From positions 44,012,001 through 44,076,000 of the forward strand of contig JAFFJZ010000001.1 of NCBI GenBank assembly GCA_018340375.1: a DNA stretch of 64,000 nucleotides, in the 5' to 3' direction. Source of the DNA: Gonatopus flavifemur (lineage: Eukaryota > Arthropoda > Insecta > Hymenoptera > Dryinidae). This document shows, in pieces, positions 1 to 10,196 of the stretch. A program made the position numbers and the translations under genes. The notes below the pieces were generated by a model. It saw only the letters and a list, made by a program, of their open reading frames with translations, did no database searches and had not been told where the DNA came from. The first letter of the stretch is position 1, and each line of letters begins with the position of its first letter.

Positions 1-287
1 TTCATTCCTTATAATTAAGAATTCAATCAATTATTTTCAACGGTATATGACTCTTATGAAATTTCTACAAAACTTGTAGGAACATTGTCTAAAACATCTG
101 AACAACCATAACCTAAAACTCTGACTATTCTCATCAAATTTAATGAAAATTCTACAGTGTAAAATCTTTATCAATGGATTTTCATCGAACTCTCTCATAA
201 ATTAATCTAGTTGACTCTTCTGTGTTTTGTTCTCTCACATTCATCTTATCATTGAATTCGACCAATCCAATACTGAGTCGATTACTA
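1..287. other. AT-rich flank, nothing recognised
   Basis: AT-rich sequence with no open frame of note, no inverted repeat and no RNA-gene signal that I can see. It runs up to the TA that flanks the first mariner element. Confidence 0.5.
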
Positions 288-1576
288 TTAGGACCTTCAA
301 TAAGTTCTCGCTGTTTCATCACAGATGACACTAACAGTACTTAGTGTTTGAACTTTCAAATGGTAACGCACTTGCAAGGAAGTACTGTTATCTAACCTGA
401 AATTTCAGTGTATGATAGTTCACTTTAGTGTAAACAAAGTGTTATTAGTTTATTAGTTTTGAAAATGTCTACTTTTGTGCCAACTAGAGTGTATTTGCGG
501 GGAATTTTATTGCACTACTTTATTCAAAAGAAATCTGCAGCTGAAGCACATAGAATTCTTGTTGAGACTTATGGTGACAATGCTCTGTCGGATACGACAT
601 GCAGAGACTGGTTTCGACGCTTCAAAAATAATGATTTTGAACTTGAGGATAAAGAAAGTTCTGGCGCACTAAAAAAATTTGAAGACAGAGAATTGGAGGA
701 ATTACTTGTTAAAGACCGATCTCAGATGCTAACAGAACTTGGAAAACAATCACAAGTTGATGAGTCAACTGTTTTGGAACGTTTCAAAATGTTGGGAATG
801 ATCCAGAAGCAAGGACATTGGATGCCATATGAATTGAAGCCAAGAGACATCGAACGGCGTTTTGCCACGTGTGAACTACTGCTCCAACGGCAGAAAAGAA
901 AAGGTTTCTTGCACCGTATCGTGACTGGGGATGAAAAATGGATACACTATGATAATTCAAAGCGTAGAAAATCATGGGGTAAGCCTGGCCATGCATCAAC
1001 ATCGTCCACAGAACCAAATATCCATGGTTTGAAACTTCTTCTCTGTATTTGGTGGGACCAGCAAGGTGTAATTTATTATGAGCTGCTAAAACCGAATGAG
1101 ACTATCACGGGGGATCGCTATCGACTTCAATTGATGCGTTTGAGTCGAGTCACAAAAGAAAAACGGCCGCCATACGAGAAGAGACACGACAAAGTGATTT
1201 CGTTACATGACAACGCCCGGCTTCATGTTGCAAAACCAGTGAAAACCTACCTGGAAACGCTTCGATGGGGAGTTCTACCCCACCCACCGTATTCACCTGA
1301 CATAGCCCCTTCCGATATTCATCTATTCCGTTCGATGGCACATGGCTTAGCTGACCAGCGTTCTAATTCTTACGAAGGAGCTAAGAAATGAGTCGGTTCT
1401 TGAATAGCCACAAAAGACATGTCGTTTTTCCGACGCAGAGTTCATGTACTTCCAGAAAGATGGGAGAGAGTGGTCTTCAGTGATGAGCAATACTTTGAAT
1501 CAAACGTTTTTGTTCCTTATATTTTAAGTAAAGTTTTTATTTTGTCAAAAACAGCGAGAACTTATTCAGGTCCTAA
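288..1576 (+). mobile_element. mariner-family DNA transposon, full length (1289 bp)
   Basis: A complete mariner by structure. The left end begins TTAGGACCTTCAATAAGTTC and the right end, read on the minus strand, begins TTAGGACCTGAATAAGTTCT. The two inverted repeats are about 28 bp, differ by one inserted base and a substitution, and both run on into CTCGCTGTTT. A TA dinucleotide lies directly outside each end (286-287 and 1577-1578), the target duplication expected of Tc1/mariner. The size is typical of canonical mariner elements. One transposase reading frame fills the interior. The element is probably dead because the transposase C-terminus carries stops, but its ends look close to intact. 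Confidence 0.93.
465..1499 (+). pseudogene. mariner transposase, two late nonsense codons
   Basis: Encodes the cut-and-paste transposase of the surrounding element. ATG at 465 is chosen because family members start with a similar M-S-x-F-V-P sequence. An N-terminal helix-turn-helix region (about residues 1-110) is followed by the linker motif WMPYEL. The catalytic D,D34D triad is complete: first Asp in TGDEKW, second in HDNAR, third in APSD, with 34 residues between the last two. The main frame stops at TGA 1389-1391 after about 309 residues. Reading past it gives a second TGA at 1401-1403 and then a recognisable family C-terminus (LPERWE, QYFE). Both stops fall where relatives carry Trp, so each is a single TGG-to-TGA change. 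The normal stop after QYFE is itself lost. About 35 C-terminal residues are missing from the uninterrupted protein, so activity is unlikely. The subfamily is uncertain, and differs from the copy at 33.4 kb. Confidence 0.9.
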
Positions 1577-2194
1577 TAGATACTCAATAACGATGATTGA
1601 ATATTCAGTGATATTAGTGATGAGAATTCATTATTATATTTCATGTGGATGAATCATTCTCAATCATTGTTATCATGTATTTCATTGGTCAAATTAGAGC
1701 TTAGTATCGATGAGTACAATATCTTCCTCTATCGCATTCAAACGAGAATGTTATCTATGACCAAACTTGGCGAAATATTGAGATCTCAAGCATAGTAAAC
1801 CAATATTGACCTAGTGTATGACTGCTTGTTATTTGATAACCTATATCAAACTTTACACCTGCTAATTCTTCGAGAGTTATATTCCAATATTAGTTCATAT
1901 ATTTTATACATGCCCGAAGATTTACAGAGGAGATTTTTTTATACTTTGTCCGAAGCTGTTGTAAGATTATTTTTCATACACAAAACTGTTAAGATTTTGA
2001 CTTGAGTGGTGAAGATGTGGCATAAGTAGGAGAAGGTTGGATAAAACCGAGTACCATAACTTCAATCGGTCATAGAGAAGTTCCTATTAGCAATAGATTA
2101 ACCAACCAAAGCTTTTCAGTTTCCTTACTCATTCATGAACAACATACTATTCGTATATTGCTGTGAAATAATACAACTTTTTTATATTCGTTCT
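1577..2194. other. non-coding AT-rich stretch
   Basis: The transposase reading frame runs on a short way past the right mariner end (to about 1652) only because its stop was lost. The rest is AT-rich with short chance frames. No repeat or gene signal was recognised. Confidence 0.4.
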
Positions 2195-3210
2195 AGTCGG
2201 AAGGTACAAAAACCCGGTCCACTCCATGGGTAGGGTAAAACCGGGTAGAGGTATGGGTGGATATATGGGCCCCCACTTGGTTTTTTTATAATAACTTTTC
2301 TTATTTTCAGTGAGGAAATTGGAAATAAATCAGAATACTTGTCCGAACTATCTAACACTAATTGCATGAAATCCAGATGTATTCTTCGCAGCCCTCAGAG
2401 GAATATAATTCTCCAAAGTTTCCCATTTTTCCATCACCAACTTTTATGCGGGTAATATGGGCCCCAAGATATTTATGTAAAAAAGAAACAGGACAACAAT
2501 TCAGAAAAAATGTCCATTTATTCATAAGTTCATATAAAATAGAGTTGAGTCTACCATTGGTTCAACATTAATATCTAGATATATATTGAAGGTCCGCTTC
2601 GATACCGCATTAAAATAAAAGAAAGTAACTTGTTATAAACCAATTGGCAGTTTTTTTCGTTTCAATTCATTTACAGAAGTTACAAACGTATACATCTTTT
2701 TCGCAACCAGCACAATCATCGTGAGCCCACATATCACAAATCACATAGTTAACCCACAGTTCACCTCTCGTGTTTTCAGAAAACGCCTCTTCACAAAATA
2801 TGGCTCGGGGCCCATAATACCCGCAGTGCAAGGGGCCCGTAATCCACCTTGCCCATCTTGGAAAATGAAATTTTCCTACACTCAACTTGATAAGTAAACT
2901 GACATCACTTCATGTGAAACACAATCTGTACAGCATACTAAATACATACCTGAACTTGGCTTCACCAATTGAAATGAAAAAACCGTAGTAGTATCAACTC
3001 TTAACTTTCAGACTTTTGATAAAGACGACAAAATTTACTGCTTGATATATTACAAATCATAACAGCTGAGCGGTCAGTGCAATCCACAGTGTCGTTTGGG
3101 AACTAGTTCTGGTAGTTTTAGTGTTCACTGCTAGAACTCGTGACCCGGATAATCAGATACCGAGGGAGCCCATATTACCAGCAGGGGGCCATTATACCAC
3201 CTTTGTCTCT
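2195..3210. repeat. GGGCCC/CCCGGT-rich degenerate repeat patch
   Basis: Several related GC-rich words sit in AT-rich DNA: ATATGGGCCCCC near 2265, GCGGGTAATATGGGCCCC at about 2448, its near reverse complement GGGGCCCATAATACCCGC at about 2807, and further copies near 2830 and 3170-3200. The 2448 and 2807 words form an inverted pair about 360 bp apart. The pattern suggests one or two decayed foldback or MITE copies, but clean ends and a target duplication were not found. Short frames on both strands here look incidental. Confidence 0.35.
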
Positions 3211-4356
3211 ACTCGTTTAAATCAATGCAAAACACTTCTGAATTATGAAATTTTTAGCACCAACTATTGAATTCGATAAAAATTCCGAAAACAGACATGA
3301 ATTATGTTCGAGAATTGATATATTTTGACCGACTGAAAAAAATTGTTCAGAGAAAGAATTTTTTTGCGATCAACTGAGTTAAGAACAAAAGTTGCAAACA
3401 CGCACAAAGGGATCTTCAGGAAAAAACATGTTATGACGACTATTTTATAATAAAAACACAAATTTTGTTAAATTTCATAAATTGAAAGGTAAAATTTCAA
3501 GTATCCGGTTTGACCCCACAGTAACTTGTTGAGTTCAATATGGCTTGGATAGATTATGGGTTGCTCTAGGCGAATTAATAAAAAATGAAAATACGCAGGA
3601 AAACATGCTCAATTGAAGTATGTACGTGCCTCTTTCTTGACAGACTGGTAGAGCACTTGAAACTCACTACAAAAATCCAACAACTTTGACAATTTTTTCG
3701 CAGCAAACTTTAAACAATGTTTCAAGTGAGAAACCGCGTTGCATCGATGCTGTTATTCTCTCCAACTGCTCAAAATGTCTACTGCTACTAGTTCAAGCAT
3801 TTGCTGTCAGAAAGGAGCATCAATCGGAGAGATATTGAGTGACTCACCTACCCGGTTGTATCCGACTTTCCCCTACTGATGGATGTTATTAAATGAGGAT
3901 CACATTGGAGTTGCATTGGGGAGTGCTAGTCTTAGATAGACACAAACATATTAAAAAAATCAGGATCATACTTGATAAGAGCTGAAATACGCAATTTGGG
4001 CCAAGTTCTCTTTGATCACGCAGGCCAAATTCCGAATGGATATACATTTTATTATTTAGTCAGAATCAGTATGGTATTCTGGGCCAATGTTAAGAATCGG
4101 AGGTAGAACAAAATTATCATCCTAATAAGGCTTCCCTAAGTTTGGGATATTTTGTAATATAAACTCTGTACCAATTAATGATGAGCGATCTTGACACTGT
4201 CGATTCTTTTCCATACAATTTGAATCGAATTTTGATCGAAATTATGGAAATCATCGAAAAGAAACTTTTTGTCATAGACAAGAAGTGATTTTGTCAAGGT
4301 CGCCCAACTCTAATGCCAATTTAAGTCATATTTAGGTAAGATTATTGCCTGGGTAA
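3211..4356. other. non-coding stretch, no clear features
   Basis: AT-rich sequence without a supported gene. A few GGCCAA words (about 3998, 4083) hint at faint decayed repeat material, but no ends could be drawn. Confidence 0.4.
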
Positions 4357-4491
4357 TCTCCCTATTTAGTACTGACCTGTGGATCAAAACTTTGGAACGC
4401 TTTGCACCCTAATATTAAATCTCACAAATCTATTTCAATTTTTATATCTGTCCCATTTAACTCTCTGGTTTCGAATTACGACCTAGGTTAA
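4357..4491 (+). pseudogene. non-LTR retrotransposon RT protein, C-terminal remnant
   Basis: The frame from about 4357 to the TAA at 4489-4491 encodes a peptide containing GSKLWNALHPNIKSHKSISI and ending VSNYDLG. Many CR1- and Jockey-like reverse-transcriptase ORFs end in a conserved pattern of the type G-x-x-LWN-x-LP-x-x-I-(x)n-S-(x)3-F, and this matches closely, with the usual Pro replaced by His. Only the last 45 or so residues remain and no catalytic RT residues are present. The element is evidently 5'-truncated, as LINE copies usually are. The call is by family pattern recognition; a protein search would settle the clade. Confidence 0.55.
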
Positions 4492-4830
4492 TTTAGAGTA
4501 AGACTTGGTGCACTGCACTTCTCATGCTTATTACGTCACTAGCCATTCTTCGCAGCTTGAACATCACATCTTATCTCAAGTCCATCTCTTCATTTCCATC
4601 TTGCTCATACCTTTGAAATTTCTTCCTCAGTCTTCATATGTATTGTACCATAGCCCACTCACATCTAGTTCATTGCATCTCCATCTTTCATTTGATTGTA
4701 TATCTCATTTATTCTTAGCTTTATCCTTTTCCTATTGTAAATTCGTTCTTACAGAAATGTATTTCTAGGTTATTGTATCCTATAGGGCCTAATCAGTCCC
4801 GGAATATAAATATATATCTATCTATCGATG
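4357..4830 (+). mobile_element. 5'-truncated non-LTR retrotransposon (LINE) tail
   Basis: The RT C-terminal remnant is followed by about 330 bp of pyrimidine-rich 3' UTR and a tail containing AATATAAATATATATCTATC at roughly 4801-4826, the sort of short tandem repeat (TATC units) that ends many LINE copies instead of poly(A). The 5' boundary is unclear (somewhere in 4320-4360) and I could not identify a target duplication. A frame of 87 codons in the UTR (4505-4768) looks incidental. Confidence 0.5.
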
Positions 4831-5389
4831 TATTTTTCAGTTTCTGATTGAATATTTGTGTAGTTGATTCATAAGATTCATACAAATGTTTAGAATCATA
4901 TATAAGAACTTTATTAAAACCTTAAACATAAATTATATTCAATTTAAACAATTTTTCCGCTCGGATTGTTCAATATAGAATAATATACATCTAGATGATG
5001 ATATAAATACCTCTCGCACGTTACGGAAGGAAAATATATGTCTCTTGTCTCCGTTTTCATTTGGTTTCACGATGATTTTCCCGACGTATGCTGTTGTCAC
5101 ATGAGTCTTATAAAACCTTTGGTCACAAGGAGTCAGTTACATGCTCGCCTACGGCAAATCAATTCCAATGCATTCAAGAGCACCAGAGAATAACATTTTC
5201 GACTGGTTAAATGAATCGTTCAGGATCTCAAATATGCTCTTGAGTTATTTCTTCCCTGGAGTAATTCATTTGTTCTATTCCTCTCAATTGATTATTCCTT
5301 GACTTTCTCCAGTAGGAATCATTTAAGAGCTTCCTTCAAGGATAGAAAGAACTCTACTAATTCTTTATAATCCATAGTACTCCCACTGT
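4831..5389. other. non-coding stretch, nothing recognised
   Basis: AT-rich sequence with no supported coding frame, RNA gene or inverted repeat. Confidence 0.4.
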
Positions 5390-5605
5390 TAGAAATGTCC
5401 GTGTTAAATTTCATGTACCAGATTTGGAAGTTTTTTTCATATAAACTTGTACATTGAATCTGAACATCTGAATGTCGATTATGTCAATTGCATTGTCGAT
5501 CAATGTACAAATGTACAGTGGAGTTGGATTCATATACAGCTATTCAATTCAATGTGCAAATGTTTGAGGATAGTTATGAAATTCACGAATATTTCTCACA
5601 GTTTC
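5390..5605 (+). repeat. dispersed repeat, inverted copy at 26.1 kb
   Basis: This segment matches the reverse complement of about 26025-26235. Shared landmarks in order are a CCAGATTTGGAAGTTTTTTTC-like block, CATATAAACTTGTACA, the GTCGATT...TTGCATTGTCGATCAA block, GTACAAATGTACAGTGGAGT, and GAAATTCACGAATATTTCTC near 5580. The copies are diverged but collinear over about 210 bp. Neither has an obvious terminal inverted repeat, so this may be part of a larger unidentified element. Overlapping open frames of 72 and 90 codons are probably incidental. Confidence 0.5.
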
Positions 5606-6718
5606 TTTACGGACTCTCAGTTATCAATAACTCAATTGTCCAGGATCCTAATCATTATATACGTCTTTTTGTTAACGCCTTTTTATTTCGATATCACTTT
5701 TTTTGACGTGTTCATTTGAAGAGAAGAGAAAGTGGAGTCGTCACCAAGAATAACGCCATGTATTTATAGCGACGCGCTTTTCTAGCCCTGTACTCTTGTA
5801 TGATATATCATTAGATGAGAAAAACACGCATCGGCCGAGACCAAAGTCAAGACCGAGACCAATGTACTATTTCTTACTGTATGCTCTTCGTTTTATTTTT
5901 CCTCACTGCATATTCTACAGCTTTTCTTGACATATATATTCCAAATGCTCATTTATCTTTCCTTCATTCTCACTTATCATTCTCATGTGGTTGAAAAAAC
6001 AGCATTCTATTAGCAATTATTCTTGACCAGCAAATGATCTTTCTGTTGCTCAAATGTTCAGAATGAGACGACACATTCGTATGTATGATTTCGAATTATG
6101 CGAATACAAAGTTTGCAGAGAAATTGTGTGGAGAATAATCGAATCTTTGCAAGTGTTGAAGATCGATCAATTCTCATACTCACTATTCCATCCCTAATGA
6201 GTCTAGGGAATTATCACAAGCCCTTCCCCTTCTTACGCAACGTTCGATGATCCATATCATCGCGTCAGAAGGCGATTATTACTCAACGAATCAAGTTCAC
6301 GAGTCGTGCTCTCGCACGCATTCTTTCATAACTCTCGAGAGTGGTTTCGACCAGTTAGCTCGGTCAGTGCACCTTTTCATTCAACGTCTCATCGAACTGA
6401 GAATGACCCAAATTATCACCGTCTAACTCTCATCAAAGGATCCTCTTGGATGATTTTACCTCGTTCGATTTCAACGAATTACTCCAAAATCTTCCTCCTC
6501 TACGAACGGTGGCCACCTCGATTGTACGTGTGGATGAGTGAGTATGCTTGATTATTCTGGCCAGAATTGTTGATATTATTACAAATCTATATGGGGAAGA
6601 AGTTGGTTCCATCCTAATTTCATGTATATTTCATCAACTTCAATTCTCATACTTTTCTTATAGCGTACGTGAATCTTTATTCGATTATGATCGTTTGATC
6701 ATATTGCAAGAGTTTCCA
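5606..6718. other. non-coding stretch, short chance ORFs only
   Basis: Short frames (81-103 codons) occur at 6306-6551 and 6548-6859, but they have no recognisable motif and the second runs into the next MITE, so I do not call them genes. Confidence 0.4.
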
Positions 6719-6720
6719 TA

Positions 6721-7090
6721 CACGGAGAAAAAGGAATTCGCTGTAGCAGCGAAATCTACTTTCGCTGGGTTCCTTTCGCCAAAGCAGCAAATTTTTTGCT
6801 GTGACAGCAAACTATTTGCTGTTCCAGCAATCTTGTTAGCTGCGACAGCGAATTTTTAGCTGTGGCAGCAAAAAATGTTTGCTATCCCAGCAAAATTTGT
6901 TTGCTATTCTGTATATAATACTGAAAAATTGCTGGCGGAGCAAACATTTTTTGCTGCCACAGTTAAAAAATTGCTGTCGTAGCTAACACGATTGCTGTTA
7001 TAGCCAATTTTTGGCTAGGTCAGCAAAAAATTTTGCTATTCTATATATAATACCTCGATTTGCTGCGTCAGCAAATTTTTTCTCTCCGTG
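6721..7090. mobile_element. TA-flanked MITE built of TTGCTG/CAGCAA minipalindromes
   Basis: A 370-bp element bounded by TA at 6719-6720 and 7091-7092. Left end CACGGAGAAAAAGG; right end, read in reverse, CACGGAGAGAAAAAATTTGC. The interior is an array of short palindromes of the form TTGCTG-NNN-CAGCAA (for example TTTGCTGTGACAGCAAA, TTGCTGTTCCAGCAA, TTTGCTGCGTCAGCAAA), at least eight, spaced roughly 20-30 bp apart. No transposase is encoded. Ends and TA target suggest mobilisation by a Tc1/mariner-type transposase. Related copies: 26826-27032, 60361-60468 and the outermost shell at 61117-61991. Confidence 0.8.
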
Positions 7091-7092
7091 TA

Positions 7093-7627
7093 TAATCTAT
7101 CTTTATTTCATCTCGATTCATATATATATTCAGTTTCGATATAATTGATCTTTGTTTCATCTCGATTCATGTATATATATCATATTTCATTCGTTTTCAT
7201 TAAAGAGTTTGAATTGGAATTTCATAGATTACTCGTTCATTTGCATGAGAGCGATCCTGGTTTCTTCCTTATGTGTCATCTTAGGACAAAGAAGTTCATT
7301 CTATGAACGCGTTCTCTATTCTCAGCAAGAAATGAAACTATTTGGATCTGAGGCCCTGCCTTGTACAAGTTTGAATCGTCTGGACCAAGATAGGGTTGAA
7401 GGTAGTACAATTTGAAAATTTCTGAAAGAAAGGAAATTTCTAGTTGGGATGTTCTCCACCGCGGCTGGTGAATGCCGTATACGGAAGAAAAGGAATACTC
7501 GCGGACGGAAAAAAATTATATAGTAGTGGAGATTAAAAACAATCGGCTACTCAAGAGCGCGTTGTGAGAACTAATCATTCAGGCGGAGGATTTTTGTATG
7601 GTTACATTATCTAAATAGATTTGATTA
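7093..7627. other. non-coding stretch with a possible MITE end
   Basis: No supported gene. GTATACGGAAGAAAAGG near 7471 resembles the left terminus of the CACGGAGAAAA elements, but no matching right end was found. Confidence 0.3.
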
Positions 7628-7779
7628 TCACTGTAAAAAGAAAGTCTAAATCTGTTCACATCTTAATTTCAGACAATGCTTTTTCCATTGTGTCGGCGAT
7701 TGTTTTTTCGACTTAATTTGTTTGCATCATAGATTCAGCCATGGAATGAGTTGAATTTAAAACTTTCTTTTTACAGTGA
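7628..7779. mobile_element. small TA-flanked MITE (152 bp)
   Basis: Perfect 18-bp terminal inverted repeat TCACTGTAAAAAGAAAGT, with TA just outside both ends (7626-7627 and 7780-7781). No coding capacity. The CACTGTAAAAA terminus is shared with several other element families in the window (11898, 24323, 52180), but the interior differs. Confidence 0.75.
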
Positions 7780-8223
7780 TAGTGTGGTTATGTATGGTGA
7801 GACTTGTTGAGTGATGAAAACCAAATGGTTGTATAGTAACCAAACTAATTTTTCCACCTCAATAGCTTGAATTCATTTCTGGGATTTTCAGATATTTCTA
7901 TGAGTTTGATTTCGAGCGATTCGGTGCAAAAATGTCCTTCGATGGATTTTCCTGATCTATAATCCACATAATTCACGTGCATCATCTCCCTTGATACCCA
8001 ATATTTAGGAACTTTTGATTCAAATTCGTGCTATTAATAAGCTATATATATAATATGATGAATAATGATATATTGAGTTGAATGTAATAATTGTACTAAA
8101 ACGATTTACTTCTGAATGATAAAATTAAAAAAATGATTCTCCACTAGACACTATGCATCATAAAAGTCAATATTCAATGGAATGAAATGATCACTTGAAA
8201 TGATGATTCTTTGGTACGACATA

Positions 8224-8777
8224 CAGGGTGACCCGAGTCGGGTAGATTATATTTTAAGGACATATTCTGCCGCCAAAATGCAATAATTTCCCATATGAAA
8301 AAAATTTCTTCGAGGCTTTGTTCTTGAGACATGAGCATTTTTAGATTTTTCTTCGAATTCAAATCACTCAAAAGCGTTGTGTGCTACATACTTGAACCTG
8401 ACACCATTCGCCAAGTTGAAACACGACGGATTTCTGCAAAAAAAAAATGTTGTTCCGGAGCTACAACAATTTGAAGTTGCTGATTCCTGATTGGCTAAAC
8501 CCCAAAGAATTTCAAATCGCTGTAACTTTGAATTGAAAAATGATAGGGTAGTTCAATTTTTTTCCAAAGATCCGTCGTGTTCCAACTTAGCGAATGGTGA
8601 CAAGTTCAAGTATGCAATGCACAACGCTTTTGAGCGATTTTGATTGGAGACAAAATCTAAAAATGCTCATATCTCAAGAACAAAACGTCAAAAAAAGTTT
8701 TTTCATACGGGAAATTGTTGCATTTTGACTGCGAAATATGCCCTTGAAATATAATTTACCCAACTCGAGTCAACCTG
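8224..8777. mobile_element. 554-bp foldback element, CAGGGTG ends, copy 1
   Basis: Long inverted-repeat element. The left arm (CAGGGTGACCCGAGTCGGGT, then a block with TTGAACCTGACACCATTCGC near 8395) mirrors the right arm (GCGAATGGTGACAAGTTCAA near 8592, ending in CAACTCGAGTCAACCTG). Each arm is about 190-200 bp and they flank a unique middle of about 150 bp. TA dinucleotides lie outside both ends (8222-8223, 8778-8779). A second copy of nearly identical length (552 bp) lies at 52216-52767 and shares the arm landmarks ATATTCTGC-GC-GCC-AAATGCAATAAT and AAAATCTAAAAATGCTCATA. Non-coding; transcripts would fold into a long hairpin. Confidence 0.85.
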
Positions 8778-8810
8778 TATATTATATTATGCACAGCAAT
8801 GACACACGGT

Positions 8811-8890
8811 GGTATAGGCGAGTAGTTAGGGTGTTAGGTTTCAGATAAGGAGAATTAGGTAGGTAGGCAGGTTCGAATTTCGGTTTTGAA
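8811..8890 (+). repeat. tRNA-derived SINE-like head (pol III A and B boxes)
   Basis: GGTATAGGCGAGTAGTTAGG at 8811-8830 resembles a tRNA D-arm/A-box, and CAGGTTCGAATTTCGG at 8869-8884 is close to a T-arm/B-box (GGTTCGANNCC). They lie about 56 bp apart, the usual spacing in tRNA genes and tRNA-derived SINEs. The middle does not fold into a convincing anticodon arm by eye and the 3' part of the T arm is degenerate, so this is not called as a functional tRNA. The downstream sequence to about 9000 may be the SINE body, ending near an A-rich run at 8985-8995. Confidence 0.45.
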
Positions 8891-8899
8891 ATCATCAAT

Positions 8900-9390
8900 T
8901 TGATCGGAACTTAACGAGCGTACCTTTGATCACTGCGCAGTTTCTATCATCAGCCGAAATGATGTAAATTATTTTTTATCTCAACATAAAAAAATACTTT
9001 TACTCCATTTTCTCCAATTCATTATTCAACATGTGTATATGAGAAAAACCAGTGAAAGATTGATGTTTTGCTGCTGTATGCCATCACAACCAAACACTTC
9101 AGGTTCAATGAGTGCTTCTACAAATTGAAAGTCGTATTATGCACTAAATGAGAGTGACAATATCATTTGGTTCTTACAACCAAGCATTTGGCTCAGCCAA
9201 ATATAGTCCAACGTATTTGGTCACATTAACCAAATTCCAGTGTTCCGTAATCACACATTTTTCTCCGTCCAATAGCTACTCACGTAGTAGATTTCCGACC
9301 ATCTACGAAAAGTAATTGTGGTAACTACTTAGTTGAGATAAATACCACGCTAGTGAGCAATACGACGTTGACAATAAAACATAGGTTACG
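8900..9390. other. non-coding stretch, CCAAAT words
   Basis: Repeated ATTTGG/CCAAAT words occur at about 9165-9235 (and earlier near 7827-7850), suggesting a decayed palindromic element, but no boundaries can be drawn. No gene signal. Confidence 0.3.
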
Positions 9391-9393
9391 GTA

Positions 9394-10033
9394 TACGGAG
9401 AAAATAATCCATTACTTTTTCATGTAAAACACAATATTTTTTACTGTGCTTCATATCAACGCCAGACCAAGTTTTGATTCTAATGAAAATTTATATTCCC
9501 ACACAGTAAAATAGTTCCACATAAGGATTATATGTACTCTTCCCAATTCACACAGTAAGAATTCCTGTGATAAAATTCAGAAATCCATGGATTTTCAGGA
9601 AAATTTCTTATTCAGTAAATATTGCACTGGACATCATTATAAATCACTGTGCAGTTTTCTAGAATCAGATGAAAATACCATAATTTTTCCTCTCAATTCC
9701 AATCTGGTCCTTGGTAGTGAGCTACCCTGGTAGAAATTCCTCTAGTAATTCACTAGTTGTAACCCTTGCCCTCACGAAAAACTAGAGTTCCAATTCAGTA
9801 ACTTTTCAGTTCAATCACCAACTTATAAGTGTTCTTATATACATAATATATATAAATATTACATTATACATTATATATATACATATTATGTATATCTAAT
9901 AACATAAAATATATAATAAATATACATATGAGGTATCTAGTTTTTCACGAGGGGAGGTGTTACAACTCGTGAATTACTAGACAAATTTCTACCAGGGTAC
10001 CACAGTAATTTCAACTGTATTTTCTTCTCCGTG
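9394..10033. mobile_element. possible CGGAGAAAA-type MITE hosting a nested MITE
   Basis: TACGGAGAAAATAATCC after a TA at 9392-9393 pairs loosely with TTTTCTTCTCCGTG before a TA at 10034-10035. This would give a 640-bp element of which 273 bp is the well-defined insertion at 9725-9997. The inverted match is short, and an alternative right end exists near 10690 (GGATTTTCTCTGTGTA), so the boundary is tentative. Confidence 0.35.
9725..9997. mobile_element. TA-flanked foldback MITE, CCCTGGTAGAAAT ends
   Basis: Terminal inverted repeats begin CCCTGGTAGAAAT and continue with a matching block (CTAGTAATTCAC(T/G)AGTTGTAAC, then CTCACGAAAAACTAGA) for about 65 bp per arm, with scattered mismatches. TA is present outside both ends (9723-9724, 9998-9999). 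The centre is an AT-rich palindromic tract (TATATAATGTATAATG type). Non-coding. Confidence 0.8.
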
Positions 10034-10196
10034 TACAAGGCTGTTCGCCTTGTAGGAATTGATTGCATTGCTGTGTAAGCTAATTGGTAATTAGCGAATT
10101 GGATTTGTCAAATTACGATTGTCTCAGCATTTATTCAAGCGCGAGGCAAACAATCGCCAACCTTTGGCCCAATATTATCTCAAACAGCAAGGATAT

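Noticed and set aside
1419..1652. Separate small gene after the mariner transposase
   Set aside because: It is the continuation of the same reading frame beyond two nonsense codons and the lost natural stop.
6721..7090. CRISPR array
   Set aside because: Repeat words are short variable palindromes without constant direct repeats or uniform spacers, and the unit is bounded by transposon ends.
8811..8884. Functional tRNA gene
   Set aside because: No acceptable anticodon stem or acceptor stem by eye and degenerate T arm; more likely a SINE head.
9838..9930. AT-rich palindromic tract as a replication origin or promoter
   Set aside because: It is the centre of a foldback MITE (9725-9997) and is explained by that.
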